A stretch of 49,060 bases of DNA from Yinghuangia elevatio. Lineage in GTDB: Bacteria > Actinomycetota > Actinomycetes > Streptomycetales > Streptomycetaceae. Of this stretch, positions 1-11,617 are shown piece after piece. How positions within the stretch are numbered: position 1 is the first letter of the stretch; each line of letters starts with the position of its first letter. Where the stretch lies: assembly GCF_040649515.1 (NCBI RefSeq), contig NZ_JBEZFP010000062.1, positions 1 to 49,060 of the forward strand, read 5' to 3'. Both the position numbers and the translations under genes were made by a program. The notes under the pieces are model-generated. The model searched no databases. It was given only the letters and a program-made list of their open reading frames with translations, and was not told the DNA's origin.

Positions 1-48
1 CCGGCGGTGGGCCGTGCCCACATGGGCTGAGCCGGCGGTGGGCCGTGT
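1..48. repeat. Direct repeat, 17 bp, two copies
   Basis: The 17-base string at 1-17 recurs at 32-48, so the unit period is 31 bp. The second copy is also the left arm of the hairpin at 37-76. The array may continue left of the window. Its role is unknown, and it probably belongs to the 3' end of a gene outside the window. Confidence 0.6.
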
Positions 49-76
49 CCGAGGGATCCCTCCGACACGGCCCACC
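37..76. terminator. Long hairpin, probable terminator
   Basis: Two 20-base arms (37-56 and 57-76) are reverse complements with a single C/C mismatch at 50/63, giving a 40-nt near-perfect palindrome. It lies just downstream of the minus-strand gene ending at 100. There is no T tract, which is common for GC-rich actinomycete terminators. It may serve genes from both sides. Confidence 0.6.
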
Positions 77-99
77 CGAAACGATCCCTCACAGGGGTC

Positions 100-711
100 C
101 TAGTACTTGCCGCTCAGGTATTTGTCGATCCGCGGGTCGCGTTGCCCGTCGCGGTGCTGGCCGCCGTCCCCGTCGCCGCCCGGGCGCTCCTTGGGCCAGA
201 TGGTGTACGTCAGGGCCACGATGGCGTTGATCCCGGCGGCCACGCCCATCCGCCACTGCCATGCCGACAACTCCTCCGTCCGGGAAGAGTCGTCGATCGT
301 CCAGATCGCCAGTTGGAGCAGCCCGGCGGTCACACCGGCGGCCACCGCGGTCATGCCGGCGAACTTCCACTCGTGCGCGGCCCGGGCCATGCCGTACTTC
401 GGCGGCTTGACCGGCGGGGGACCGCCCGCGAAGCGGTGTGCGAACCGGGCGTCGGCCCACTTGATGATGTAGTGCCCGTACGCGACCGAGAAGCCGATGT
501 ACGCGGCCGACAGCCCGTGCTTGAAGTCGGCGGTCGCCCCGTTGCTCAGGTCGACGACCGTGGCGACCAGCAGGACCACGTCGACGAGCGGTACGGCGAT
601 CAGCAGCGCCGTGCTCGTGCGCCGCAGGCGGAAGATGTACCTCGTGGTCAGCGCGAGGGCCAGGATCACCCAGAAGGCGATCTCGCACCCGACGATCAGG
701 GCGATCATCAT
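100..711 (-). CDS. Small multi-pass membrane protein, unknown function
   Basis: A 203-residue protein with about five hydrophobic segments: one at the N-terminus (MMIALIVG... to about residue 22), then near 33-55, 68-86, 110-130 and 150-170. It ends in a hydrophilic Gly/Asp/Arg-rich tail of about 30 residues. I chose ATG at 711 because AAAGGAG (724-718) sits six bases upstream; the longer reading frame to 810 lacks this support. No catalytic motif is visible. It is monocistronic and faces away from the two-component system that follows. The sequence looks like actinomycete integral membrane proteins of unknown function. The product type is secure but the function is not known. Confidence 0.8.
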   Translation of the reverse strand: MMIALIVGCEIAFWVILALALTTRYIFRLRRTSTALLIAVPLVDVVLLVATVVDLSNGATADFKHGLSAAYIGFSVAYGHYIIKWADARFAHRFAGGPPPVKPPKYGMARAAHEWKFAGMTAVAAGVTAGLLQLAIWTIDDSSRTEELSAWQWRMGVAAGINAIVALTYTIWPKERPGGDGDGGQHRDGQRDPRIDKYLSGKY

Positions 712-908
712 CACGGTCTCCTTTGTCGCCGCTCGGGCTTCCGTCCTGCTTCCAGACTCCCGGCGAAAGGCCCCCGAATCGTCGTCGGGTGCGACGATCG
801 TGGGCTGCATAGTTCGATGTACGCGGAGTCACCATGGACACGCCCCGGGGAGGGCGGCGCGGCGTAGTCGCACGTGGTGCGATGGACTCGTACAGCACGA
901 CCCGACCG

Positions 909-960
909 ACCCCACAGCAGGACCCCACAGCAGGACCCCACAGCAGGACCCCACGGCAGG
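909..960. repeat. Tandem 13-bp repeat, four copies
   Basis: The unit ACCCCACAGCAGG occurs at 909-921, 922-934, 935-947 and, with one change, 948-960, followed by a degenerate start of a fifth. It lies in the 316-bp gap between the membrane protein (start 711) and the histidine kinase (start 1028). Besides this minisatellite I see no gene in the gap. It may affect the leader of the kinase operon. Confidence 0.85.
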
Positions 961-1027
961 ACCACGCAGCCAGACCCCCGCATCACCGCCGCAGCCCCGA
1001 CTCGGCACCCGCACTCGAAAGGCCGGC

Positions 1028-2311
1028 ATGGCACGGAAGCGCCCCCATCCCCACGACCTGCTGCTCGCCGCCGCCGGCTGGGTGGGCGGCGTCGCGGTGT
1101 GGGCCGTCGGCCTGAACGACTCGTACCACGACCTGCCCCGCGCGCTGACCCTGATCCCGCTCACGGTCATGGCCTGCACGACGGTGCTGCGCCGGAGCGC
1201 ACCGCGCACCGCCCTGGCGATCGGCACCGTCACGGTCGTCGTGGACCAGACGACGGTGCCGAACGTAGCCACCGTCATCCTCTTCGCCGACCTGATCTAC
1301 GCGGCCGCCCTGTACGCACCGCTCCGCACCGCCCGCCGGGTCGCGCCGGCCTGCGTCGTGTTCACGATCCTCAGCACCGTGGTCGCGCTCAGCGTCCTGC
1401 GCGACGTCAAGGCGCTCATCGTCGGCGTGTTCGCCGGCCTGGTGACGCTGACGTCCGCGTGGACCGGCTGGATCATCAGGACCCACCGCGACGAGGCGGC
1501 GGCCGAACGCCTGCGTGCCGAACAGACGGCGCTGCTGGCGGAATTGGACAGGCGTTCCGCGGTCGAACAGGAACGCGCGCGGATGGCACGCGAGTTGCAC
1601 GACGTGGTGGCCAACCACCTCTCCGCGATCGCGATCCACTCGACGGCCGCGATGACGGTCGCGAAGAACGATCCGGAGGCGACCTCCCGGGCGCTGGCGG
1701 TGATCCGGGAGAGCAGTGTGCAGGGGCTCGCGGAGATGCGGCGGCTGATCGGGCTGCTGCGCGGCAGCGGCGGTGGCGAGACGGCGTTCGCGGGGGACCA
1801 CGAAGGGGCGCAGGCGGCCGTACCGAGGTTGGACTCGCTGGACGCGATGCTCGCCCGCGCGTCCCGCAGCGGCGCCGACAACGGGCTGGAGTTCTCGCTC
1901 GACGACCGCAGGCTCAACGGCAGCGGCCGGCAGCTGCCTGCCCCGGTGGAGCTGGCGGCGTTCCGGATCGTCCAGGAGTCGCTGACGAACGCGCTCAAGC
2001 ACGCGGCCCCGGGGATGGTGAAGGTGCGTCTCGTGCAGTCGACGCGGCGCCTCGTGGTCGCGGTGGAAAGCCCGTACGTCCCCGGCGACGGGCCGCGCGC
2101 ACCCGGCGCGGGCGCGGGCCTGGTCGGCATGCGCGAGCGGGCGTCCCTGCTCGGCGGGTCGTTCGAGGCGGGGCCGAGGCCGGAGGAATCGGCCGGGCCC
2201 GGGGAGGGGGCGGACGGCAAGACGGCCTGCTGGCAGGTCAGGGCCGAGTTGCCGCTCGGGGACCCGGACGGCGCCCAAGGCTCGGGCCGGCCGATCCACC
2301 GCACGACCTGA
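1028..2311 (+). CDS. NarL-type sensor histidine kinase
   Basis: A 427-residue sensor kinase of the HisKA_3/DesK type. Four to five membrane segments fill residues about 10-150. A short coiled coil follows, then the dimerisation/phosphoacceptor helix with H191 in RMARELHDVVANHL. The ATPase domain has an N-box (ESLTNALKHA) and a glycine-rich box (GAGLVGMRERA). There is no extracytoplasmic sensing domain, so the signal is probably sensed within or at the membrane. The ATG at 1028 starts directly at the conserved N-terminal MARKRP; the upstream extension is the 13-bp repeat region. It pairs with the response regulator 84 bp downstream, which it presumably phosphorylates. The stimulus is unknown and no transporter target is adjacent. 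Confidence 0.92.
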   Translation: MARKRPHPHDLLLAAAGWVGGVAVWAVGLNDSYHDLPRALTLIPLTVMACTTVLRRSAPRTALAIGTVTVVVDQTTVPNVATVILFADLIYAAALYAPLRTARRVAPACVVFTILSTVVALSVLRDVKALIVGVFAGLVTLTSAWTGWIIRTHRDEAAAERLRAEQTALLAELDRRSAVEQERARMARELHDVVANHLSAIAIHSTAAMTVAKNDPEATSRALAVIRESSVQGLAEMRRLIGLLRGSGGGETAFAGDHEGAQAAVPRLDSLDAMLARASRSGADNGLEFSLDDRRLNGSGRQLPAPVELAAFRIVQESLTNALKHAAPGMVKVRLVQSTRRLVVAVESPYVPGDGPRAPGAGAGLVGMRERASLLGGSFEAGPRPEESAGPGEGADGKTACWQVRAELPLGDPDGAQGSGRPIHRTT

Positions 2312-2394
2312 CGGCACGACGACCTGACAACCGGACGCTCTGACCGCATGACAGCACGACCACGAGACCACCGCACCGGGGAGACAGGCAGAGC

Positions 2395-3087
2395 ATGGAC
2401 ACAGGCACCGCCGGCACCATTCGCATCGTCGTCGCGGAGGACCAGGGCGCGGTCCGCGCCGGGCTGGTCCTGATCCTGGGGTCGGCGCCGGGGATCGAGG
2501 TCGTCGGCGAGGCTTCGGACGGCGAGGAGGCCGTCCGGCTGGCGCGCGAGCTTCGCCCCGACGTCGTGCTCATGGACGTGCAGATGCCGCGCATGGACGG
2601 TGTGGCCGCGACCCGCGAGGTGGTGCGCGACGGTCTTGCCGACGTGCTGGTGCTGACGACGTTCGACCTCGACGAGTACGTCTTCGGCGCGCTGCGGGCG
2701 GGGGCGTCCGGCTTCCTGCTGAAGGATTCCGACGCCGAGGTGCTCACCGAGGCGGTACGCCTGGTCGCGCGCGGCGAGGGCATGATCGCCCCCTCGGTGA
2801 CCCGCCGTCTGATCGCCGCTTTCGCGACCGACGCGGGCTCGAAGGCGGGAGCGCGTCCCGACTCGGCGGCCCAGGCGGCGCTCGACTCGCTGACGCCGCG
2901 CGAGCGCGAGGTCTTCGTGTGCCTCGGGCGCGGTATGTCGAACCAGGAGATCGCGGAGCACCTGGCCATGGCGGAGGCGACGACCAAGACGCACGTGAGC
3001 CGCATCCTCCCCAAGCTCGGGGTGCGCAGTCGGGCGCAGGCCGCGGTCCTCGCCCACGAGCTGGGGCTGCTGGACGAGGACGTCTGA
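2395..3087 (+). CDS. NarL/FixJ-family response regulator
   Basis: A 230-residue regulator with a receiver domain at residues about 8-125 (acidic pair at E15/D16, phosphoacceptor D61 in VVLMDVQMP, K110 in GFLLKDSD) and a LuxR/GerE helix-turn-helix at about 168-226 (LTPREREV, NQEIAEHL, KTHVSRILPKLG). It is the cognate partner of the kinase 84 bp upstream and probably shares its transcript. ATG 2395 follows a GGGGAG-like ribosome site. The length is normal for the family. A hairpin-forming palindrome (3097-3113) lies just after the stop and is described as an operator. The target genes are unknown; autoregulation is common in this family. Confidence 0.93.
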   Translation: MDTGTAGTIRIVVAEDQGAVRAGLVLILGSAPGIEVVGEASDGEEAVRLARELRPDVVLMDVQMPRMDGVAATREVVRDGLADVLVLTTFDLDEYVFGALRAGASGFLLKDSDAEVLTEAVRLVARGEGMIAPSVTRRLIAAFATDAGSKAGARPDSAAQAALDSLTPREREVFVCLGRGMSNQEIAEHLAMAEATTKTHVSRILPKLGVRSRAQAAVLAHELGLLDEDV

Positions 3088-3097
3088 GCCCAGCTAT

Positions 3098-3112
3098 CTG
3101 ACGGTGTGTCAG
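3098..3112. promoter_or_regulatory. Palindromic operator candidate before SnoaL-like gene
   Basis: CTGACGGTGTGTCAG is a 15-bp palindrome with 6-bp arms; it extends to TCTGAC/GTCAGA at 3097-3113. It lies 53 bp before the ATG at 3165. The same motif, 13 of 15 bases identical, occurs in the SDR promoter at 31691-31705. This argues for a shared TetR-type regulator rather than a mere terminator of the response regulator gene. Confidence 0.5.
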
Positions 3113-3164
3113 ACTGGCGGGGACCTTGATCGACGGGGGAGTGGACCACCCGAGGAGCGGCAGC

Positions 3165-3701
3165 ATGACCGGGACCGAGACCGACCGCCTCGCGCGGCTG
3201 GAGGCGTACGAGGAGATCCGACAGCTCGCCGCCCGGTACGCGCTCGCGCTCGACAGCCGCGACGTGCCGGCGCTCGCCTCGCTCTTCGTCGACGACGTGC
3301 AGACCGGCGAGGGCGGCGTGGGCCGCGAGGCGCTGGCCCGCTGGTTCGACCCGGTACTGCGGCCGTACGGCATCACGTTCCACCTGATCGGCAACCACAT
3401 CATCGACCTGGTGGACGAGGACCACGCCACCGGAGTCGTCTACTGCCGTCCCGAGCACGAAGTGGGCGACCTCTGGGTGGTCATGCCCATGCAGTACTGG
3501 GACCGCTACGAACGCCGGGACGGCCGCTGGTACTTCCGCAGCCGCAAACCCAAGGTGTTCTACGCGGCGGATGTGCAGGAGCACCCGCTCCGGGTCGCGG
3601 ACCGGTACAACTTCCCCGGCAACCCCCTCATCACGCGGGCCGAACTGCCGGAGAAGTGGGCGTCGTGGCAGGAGTTCTGGTCGCGTACGGGAAGCGAGTA
3701 G
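3165..3701 (+). CDS. SnoaL-like / NTF2-fold protein
   Basis: A 178-residue protein of the SnoaL_4/NTF2-like superfamily, a cone-shaped alpha+beta barrel. The N-terminal helices (LEAYEEIRQLAARYALALDSRD) and the following LFVDDVQ are the typical opening of polar-pocket isomerase/dehydratase-like members. The beta strands carrying W, H and Y pocket residues follow (TFHLIGNHIIDL, WVVMPMQYWDRYERRDGRWYF). GAGGAG lies seven bases before ATG 3165; the longer frame from 3126 is unlikely. Family members often act in steroid, aromatic or polyketide metabolism. No substrate can be assigned here. An operator-like palindrome precedes it and matches one before an SDR gene at 31634, hinting at co-regulation. 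Confidence 0.8.
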   Translation: MTGTETDRLARLEAYEEIRQLAARYALALDSRDVPALASLFVDDVQTGEGGVGREALARWFDPVLRPYGITFHLIGNHIIDLVDEDHATGVVYCRPEHEVGDLWVVMPMQYWDRYERRDGRWYFRSRKPKVFYAADVQEHPLRVADRYNFPGNPLITRAELPEKWASWQEFWSRTGSE

Positions 3702-3795
3702 ACCCGGGCCGAGCAGCAGGCGGTGCTCAGCGGCGTGGGCGGCAGAGACTGAGCGGCAGTCCCATGACCGGCCGACCCGGCGCCGCCAAGTCCCG

Positions 3796-4689
3796 TCATG
3801 CCACGCCGTCGTCGGGCTCCGGCGGGTACGGGCGTCCGGTGAAGTCCCGCACCGGGCCGTAGCGGTGCCGGGCCGCCGCGGCCGCGCCGTCGGCGGCGGC
3901 CCGGATGCCGGAGGCGAGCAGGGCCGGATCGCGGCCCGCCGCCCGCACCATGTGCAGGCCCACCAGCGGTGCGGAGCCCGGTGGTTGAGGGCTCGTCAGC
4001 TCGGTGGCGGCCGGCACCGGGCGCAGCAGGCCGTGTGTCAGCGCCAGCCACGACCCCGCTATCGCCCGCACCATCAGCGCTTCGGGATCCACGCGGTCGG
4101 ACGCGCGCCGGGGCCACAGCCGCGTCTCCAGGATGGGCACGTACGGCACCGTCAGATGCCCCGCGGGCAGCCACGGTCCCACGTGGGCGAGGCCGAGGCG
4201 CGCCTCCGTCTCGGACAGCCGCCCCTCGCGTACCTCGCGCGCCGCGGCGGCCTCCGCGTCGAACCACCAGGTCAGCCATACGCCCGCGAAGTGCCGGGGC
4301 AGGCTCGGCCCCCACGTCGCGGCGGTGAGCGGCGTGCAGTTGTCCGACGGGTCGACGCCGACCGGGAACTGGAACATCAGCAACCCCCGGGTGGCGGGCA
4401 GCACTTCGGCCGCCATCGGGAGGCGGAGGCCGACCGAGGCGGTGAGCAGCGCGCGAACCGCCACGTCGTCGAAGGCGTACGCCGGTCCCTCGACCACGCG
4501 CGACAACTGCACCCGGGCCATGCGCGCCGCCTGTTCGGCGGGCGGCTCGCCGCGCCACTCGACCGGGGCCATGGTCCGCGCGCCGTGCGCGATCATCGCC
4601 GCCCAGTGCCGGGGCGCGCGCTCCACGAGGCACTCCAGGAGGAGCGCACGCCGGTCCGCACATCCTCGTGCGCTCCAACTACCCGGCAT
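3796..4689 (-). CDS. Unrecognised conserved-looking protein, leaderless
   Basis: A 297-residue soluble protein that I do not recognise. It has a Trp-rich stretch (VWLTWWFDAEAAAAREV) and a Pro/Gly-rich C-terminus, with no signal peptide or membrane segment. Codon use is normal for the window, so it is a real gene. The ATG at 4689 has no ribosome site but is preceded by TAACTT (4702-4697) and a 7-base spacer, as in actinobacterial leaderless transcripts. It is divergent from the cobalamin riboswitch across a short AT-rich promoter region (4690-4780). Nothing ties it to corrin synthesis beyond position. Confidence 0.75.
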   Translation of the reverse strand: MPGSWSARGCADRRALLLECLVERAPRHWAAMIAHGARTMAPVEWRGEPPAEQAARMARVQLSRVVEGPAYAFDDVAVRALLTASVGLRLPMAAEVLPATRGLLMFQFPVGVDPSDNCTPLTAATWGPSLPRHFAGVWLTWWFDAEAAAAREVREGRLSETEARLGLAHVGPWLPAGHLTVPYVPILETRLWPRRASDRVDPEALMVRAIAGSWLALTHGLLRPVPAATELTSPQPPGSAPLVGLHMVRAAGRDPALLASGIRAAADGAAAAARHRYGPVRDFTGRPYPPEPDDGVA

Positions 4690-4789
4690 ATATACGAAGT
4701 TAGACCGTGTTGTTGGTCAGAGTATGCTTTTCGGCTGTTTTCCTGAATCGTTACGTATCGCGGGAAGCCGCCCGAACTTGCGGGACTGT

Positions 4790-4985
4790 GGTGCCCTAGG
4801 CGATGCTGACCCCGCACCGGCCCTCGCCGGTGCGGGGAGGACGCGGACAGGAAGCCGGTGCAAGTCCGGCACGGTCCCGCCACTGTGACCGCCCGCGCGG
4901 CTGCCGGAGGCAGCGGTGCGGTGCGGGAGTCAGGAACTGCGCGTTCCACCCCTGTTGTCCGATGGGGCGAGGACCCCGGAGAGGC
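4790..4985 (+). promoter_or_regulatory. Cobalamin (B12) riboswitch
   Basis: The leader contains the conserved cobalamin riboswitch core: GAAGCCGGTGCAAGTCCGGC at 4851-4870, then ACGGTCCCGCCACTGTGA at 4871-4888, and the B12 box AGTCAGGAACTGCG at about 4929-4942. A GC-rich hairpin (CCCGCACCGG/CCGGTGCGGG, 4811-4836) forms one peripheral arm. After the aptamer a hairpin (TCCG-AT-GGGG, loop 4968-4973, CCCCGGA) pairs with part of GGAGAGG at 4978-4984, the likely ribosome site of the short ORF at 4993. This suggests translational control. By family knowledge, adenosylcobalamin or a related corrinoid represses the downstream gene, here cobN. The boundaries are approximate. Confidence 0.93.
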
Positions 4986-4992
4986 GCGCACA

Positions 4993-5096
4993 GTGACGAC
5001 TCCGTCGTGCCCGCAGGCCGCACCACGCGTACGCATACCCGCGGGCAACCCCGCCTTCGCCCCGGACGCGACAGCGCGCCGCGCGGAGGTGGCCCG

Positions 5097-5100
<4 letters not shown>
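4993..5100 (+). CDS. Possible 35-residue leader peptide overlapping cobN
   Basis: A short ORF starts with GTG at 4993, eight bases after GGAGAGG (4978-4984), and its TGA (5098-5100) overlaps the GTG of cobN (5097-5099) as GTGA. The product would be 35 residues, rich in Ala, Pro and Arg, with no recognisable motif. Its ribosome site is partly paired with the riboswitch expression platform. The arrangement suggests that the riboswitch controls the leader ORF and that cobN translation is coupled to it. cobN also has its own GGAGG at 5085-5089. This is inferred from sequence only; the ORF could be fortuitous. Confidence 0.45.
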
Positions 5101-8727
<3,627 letters not shown>

Positions 8728-8735
<8 letters not shown>

Positions 8736-9465
8736 GCGGCCGCCCGCGGCGGCCCCCGCCCCCACCCCGGCTCCGGCAACCGCTGCCCCGGCTCCGGCTC
8801 CGACAACCGCGGCTCCGGCCCCGCCCCCGGTCCCGGCCGGCACGGTTCCCGGTCTGCCCGACGACGCGTACCGCAGCGACGGCCAGTTGACGAAGCGTGA
8901 GGTCCGCGCGATCACGCTCGCGGCCCTCGCCCCGCGCCCGGGCGAACTGCTGTGGGACGTCGGGGCGGGCAGCGGCAGCATCGGCATCGAGTGGCTGCGC
9001 TCGCACGACGCCTGCCGCGCGGTCGCGATCGAGTCCCACGAGGAACGCGCCGACCGCGTACGCGCGAACGCCGCCGGCCTCGGGGTGCCCTGGCTGTACG
9101 TCCTCGTCGGCGCGGCGCCCGGAGCCCTGGACCTCCTCGCCGACACCGACACCCCCGACGCGGTGTTCATCGGCGGCGGCCTGACCGTGCCCGGTGTGGT
9201 GGAGCGCTGCTGGGCGGCCCTGCGCCCCGGCGGACGCCTCGTCGCCAACGCCGTCACAGCCGAGACCGAAGCGGAACTGGTGCGCCACCGGGCCGAGTTG
9301 GGCGGGGACCTGACCCGCATTCAGATCAGCCGCTCGACCCCCGTCGGCCGGTTCACCGGCTGGCGCACCCTCATGCCGGTCACGCAATGGGTCGCGGTGA
9401 AACCCGGCCGCGCCGAGGCCGACCGCGAACCGTCCGCCCAGTTCCGGGAGGAGTCCACCGCATGA
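8728..9465 (+). CDS. cbiT: CobL C-terminal half (CbiT-type methyltransferase) lacking CbiE
   Basis: A 245-residue protein. Residues about 52-235 match the CbiT domain of CobL, the precorrin-6B C15-methyltransferase/decarboxylase: DGQLTKREVRAITLAALAP, then the SAM-binding motif LLWDVGAGSGSIGIEWLR, and FIGGGLTVPGVVERCW. Actinomycete CobL normally has an N-terminal CbiE (C5-methyltransferase) domain of about 200 residues joined directly to this block. Here the first 50 residues are only a Pro/Ala low-complexity stretch. ATG 8728 lies inside the end of cobN; no CbiE coding sequence exists upstream because cobN fills the space. The C5 step must be encoded elsewhere. It overlaps cobM as ATGA. Confidence 0.9.
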
Positions 9466-10217
9466 CCGTGCACTTTGTCGGCGCGGGCCCCGGCGCCGCC
9501 GACCTGATCACCGTACGCGGCCTGCGGCTCGTCGAGAACGCCGCGGTGTGCCTGTACGCGGGTGCCCTCGTCCCGCGCGAACTCCTCGACTCCGCACCGC
9601 CCGAAGCCCGGCTCGTCGACACCGCGAACCTCACCCTCGACGAGATCGTGGCGGAGATGCGGACCGCCCACGCCGACGGCCTGGACGTGGTGCGCCTGCA
9701 CTCCGGCGACACCTCGTTCTTCAGCGCGGTGGGCGAGCAGATGCGCCGCCTGGACGCGCTGGGGATCCCGTACGACCTGACCCCGGGCGTACCGGCGTTC
9801 GCCGCCGCCGCGGCCACCCTCGGCCGCGAACTCACCCTGCCCGGGGTCGGCCAGACCGTCGTCCTGACGCGTGTCTCCAACAACTCCACGGCGATGCCGC
9901 CCGGTGAGGACCTGGCCACCCTCGGACAGTCCCGGGCGCTCCTCGTCCTGCACCTCGCGGTCCGCGAAACCGCCCGCATCGTCGACGAGTTGGTGCCGCT
10001 CTACGGCGCGGACTGTCCGGTGGCCGTGGTCGCCCGCGCGTCCCGCCCGGACGAACTCGTCGTCCGCGGCCGCCTCGCCGACCTGTCGTCCCTCGTCCAC
10101 GACAACGGCATCAAGTCCGTGGCCGTCATCATGGTCGGCGGGGTGCTCGGCGACGAAACCGGCTTCTGCGAAAGCCACTTGTACTCGCCGGCCCGAGAGC
10201 GAGCCGTGCCGGACTGA
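9462..10217 (+). CDS. cobM: Precorrin-4 C11-methyltransferase CobM
   Basis: A 251-residue tetrapyrrole methylase that methylates precorrin-4 at C11 to precorrin-5 using SAM. The N-terminal SAM-binding strand-loop is VHFVGAGPGAADLITVRG. The family motifs YAGALVPRELL, VRLHSGDTSFFSAVGEQM and YDLTPGVPAFAAAAA are all present, and the end MVGGVLGDETGFCESHLYSPA is typical of CobM. ATG 9462 overlaps the cbiT stop (ATGA), indicating coupled translation. It is the last gene of the riboswitch-led operon; the next gene has its own promoter. The length is normal. Confidence 0.95.
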   Translation: MTVHFVGAGPGAADLITVRGLRLVENAAVCLYAGALVPRELLDSAPPEARLVDTANLTLDEIVAEMRTAHADGLDVVRLHSGDTSFFSAVGEQMRRLDALGIPYDLTPGVPAFAAAAATLGRELTLPGVGQTVVLTRVSNNSTAMPPGEDLATLGQSRALLVLHLAVRETARIVDELVPLYGADCPVAVVARASRPDELVVRGRLADLSSLVHDNGIKSVAVIMVGGVLGDETGFCESHLYSPARERAVPD

Positions 10218-10387
10218 GCCGCGGTGGGCTGCGGCGCAGCGCAGGCCGCGCCGACGTCGGTTAGGTGCGGTGGACGGTCCGCTCCGTTCGGGCGCCGCCC
10301 CGGACGGTCTCGGCCGCCTCGATCCACTCGGCGTGTTCGAGGGCGCGGACGGCCTCGTACCGGGACCCGGTGGGTAGCGTGGTCGGG

Positions 10388-10708
10388 ATGCAGAGCTACG
10401 TTGCGGTGCTGGTGAGCGAGTCCCACGTGTCGGGAGACGCGCCGCTGTTCCAGGAAAGCTTCGTGCTGGTGCGCGCGGTGGGGGAGGACGAGGCGCGGGC
10501 GAAGGCGGAGGCTCTGGGCCGGGCGGCGCAGACGTCGTACCTGAACGAGGACGGGCGTACGGTCACCTGGACGCTGCGCCACGTCGTGGACGTCGCCCCG
10601 GTGCTCCGGGACGACCTGGGCGACGGCGCCGACCTGTACGCGCGCCACTTCCGGAACATCGAGGCGTACGAGGCCTTCGAGCCGCTGCTGTCGGGTGAGG
10701 AGCTGTAG
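10388..10708 (+). CDS. DUF4288 family protein
   Basis: A 106-residue protein resembling the DUF4288 family: YVAVLV..., then PLFQESFVLVRA, EARAKAEALGR and a C-terminal RHFRNIEAYEAFEPLL. Function is unknown; no signal peptide or membrane segment. ATG 10388 has no ribosome site but is preceded by TAGCGT (10375-10380) and a 7-base spacer, consistent with a leaderless transcript. The gene therefore does not belong to the cob operon, although it follows cobM by 170 bp on the same strand. Confidence 0.82.
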   Translation: MQSYVAVLVSESHVSGDAPLFQESFVLVRAVGEDEARAKAEALGRAAQTSYLNEDGRTVTWTLRHVVDVAPVLRDDLGDGADLYARHFRNIEAYEAFEPLLSGEEL

Positions 10709-10762
10709 CCCGGCGGCAGGCGGGATTCCGAGGGGCGTGACCAGCCCGGATATTCTGTCGCC

Positions 10763-11581
10763 ATGGCATCGGTCGTCGAACTCAACGTCTATCCGGTCAA
10801 GGGGTGCGCGGCGCTGCCGGCGTCCGAGGCCGTGCTGACCGACGCCGGGATCGCGCACGACCGGACCTTCATGGTCGTCGACGACCGCGGTGTCTTCCGC
10901 AGCCAGCGCACCGACCCCCGGCTGTCCGTCGTGCACGCGGGGATCGACGCCGACGGGCGGCGACTGGCGCTGCGCGCGGCGGAAGCCGGCGAACTGTTCC
11001 TGGACGTGGTCACCGAGTCGCCGCGCGTCGACATCGAGATGTTCGGGACGCCGTACCGCGGCATCGACCAGGGCGACGCGGTCGCCGCGTGGCTGACCGG
11101 CGTCCTCGCGGTGCCGAGCCGCCTGGTCCGGGTGCCGCCCGAGCACGAGCGGGTCACGCCCGGGCTGGTCCCCGGCACGGCGGCGTTCGCGGACAGCGGG
11201 GCCCTGCTCGTGGTGTCGCGCGCGTCGCTCGACGGGCTCAACGCGCGCCTCGGCGACGCCGGTCCGCTGCCCATGACGCGCTTCCGGCCGAACATCGTGG
11301 TCGACGGCTGGACCGAGCCGCATCGCGAGGACGACGTGCGCCGGATGCTCGTCGGCAACACCGAACTCGCCTTCGCCAAGCAGGCCGGGCGCTGCGTCGT
11401 CACCACCGTCGACCAGGTCCGCGGCGTGAAGGCCGGGCCGGAGCCGCTGCGTACGCTGGCCACGTACCGCCGTGGCGCGAGCGGCGGGGTGCTGTTCGGC
11501 GCGCAGTACTCGGTCGTACGCCCGGGCAAGCTCGCGATCGGTGACACCCTCGACGTCACCGAGTGGGCGGACGGCCGCTGA
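10763..11581 (+). CDS. MOSC domain protein (YcbX/mARC-like)
   Basis: A 272-residue protein with an N-terminal MOSC beta-barrel domain (ELNVYPVKGCAALPASEAVLTDAGIAHDRTFMVVDDRG) and a C-terminal MOSC domain (TRFRPNIVVDG, AGRCVVTTVDQVRG). These are features of YcbX and the eukaryotic mARC proteins, which carry molybdenum cofactor on a conserved Cys and reduce N-hydroxylated compounds. The Cys of GRCVVTTVD is the candidate Mo ligand. No fused ferredoxin domain is present, so an external electron donor would be needed. ATG 10763 lies six bases after TATTCT (10751-10756), so the mRNA is probably leaderless. Confidence 0.88.
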   Translation: MASVVELNVYPVKGCAALPASEAVLTDAGIAHDRTFMVVDDRGVFRSQRTDPRLSVVHAGIDADGRRLALRAAEAGELFLDVVTESPRVDIEMFGTPYRGIDQGDAVAAWLTGVLAVPSRLVRVPPEHERVTPGLVPGTAAFADSGALLVVSRASLDGLNARLGDAGPLPMTRFRPNIVVDGWTEPHREDDVRRMLVGNTELAFAKQAGRCVVTTVDQVRGVKAGPEPLRTLATYRRGASGGVLFGAQYSVVRPGKLAIGDTLDVTEWADGR

Positions 11582-11617
11582 GGAGCGGCCGTGGCGGGTC
11601 GGCCCGAGAAGGTCGCG

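Noticed and set aside
3097..3113. Terminator of the first response-regulator gene
   Set aside because: The stem is only 6 bp and the same palindrome occurs in the core of the SDR promoter, so an operator is more likely.
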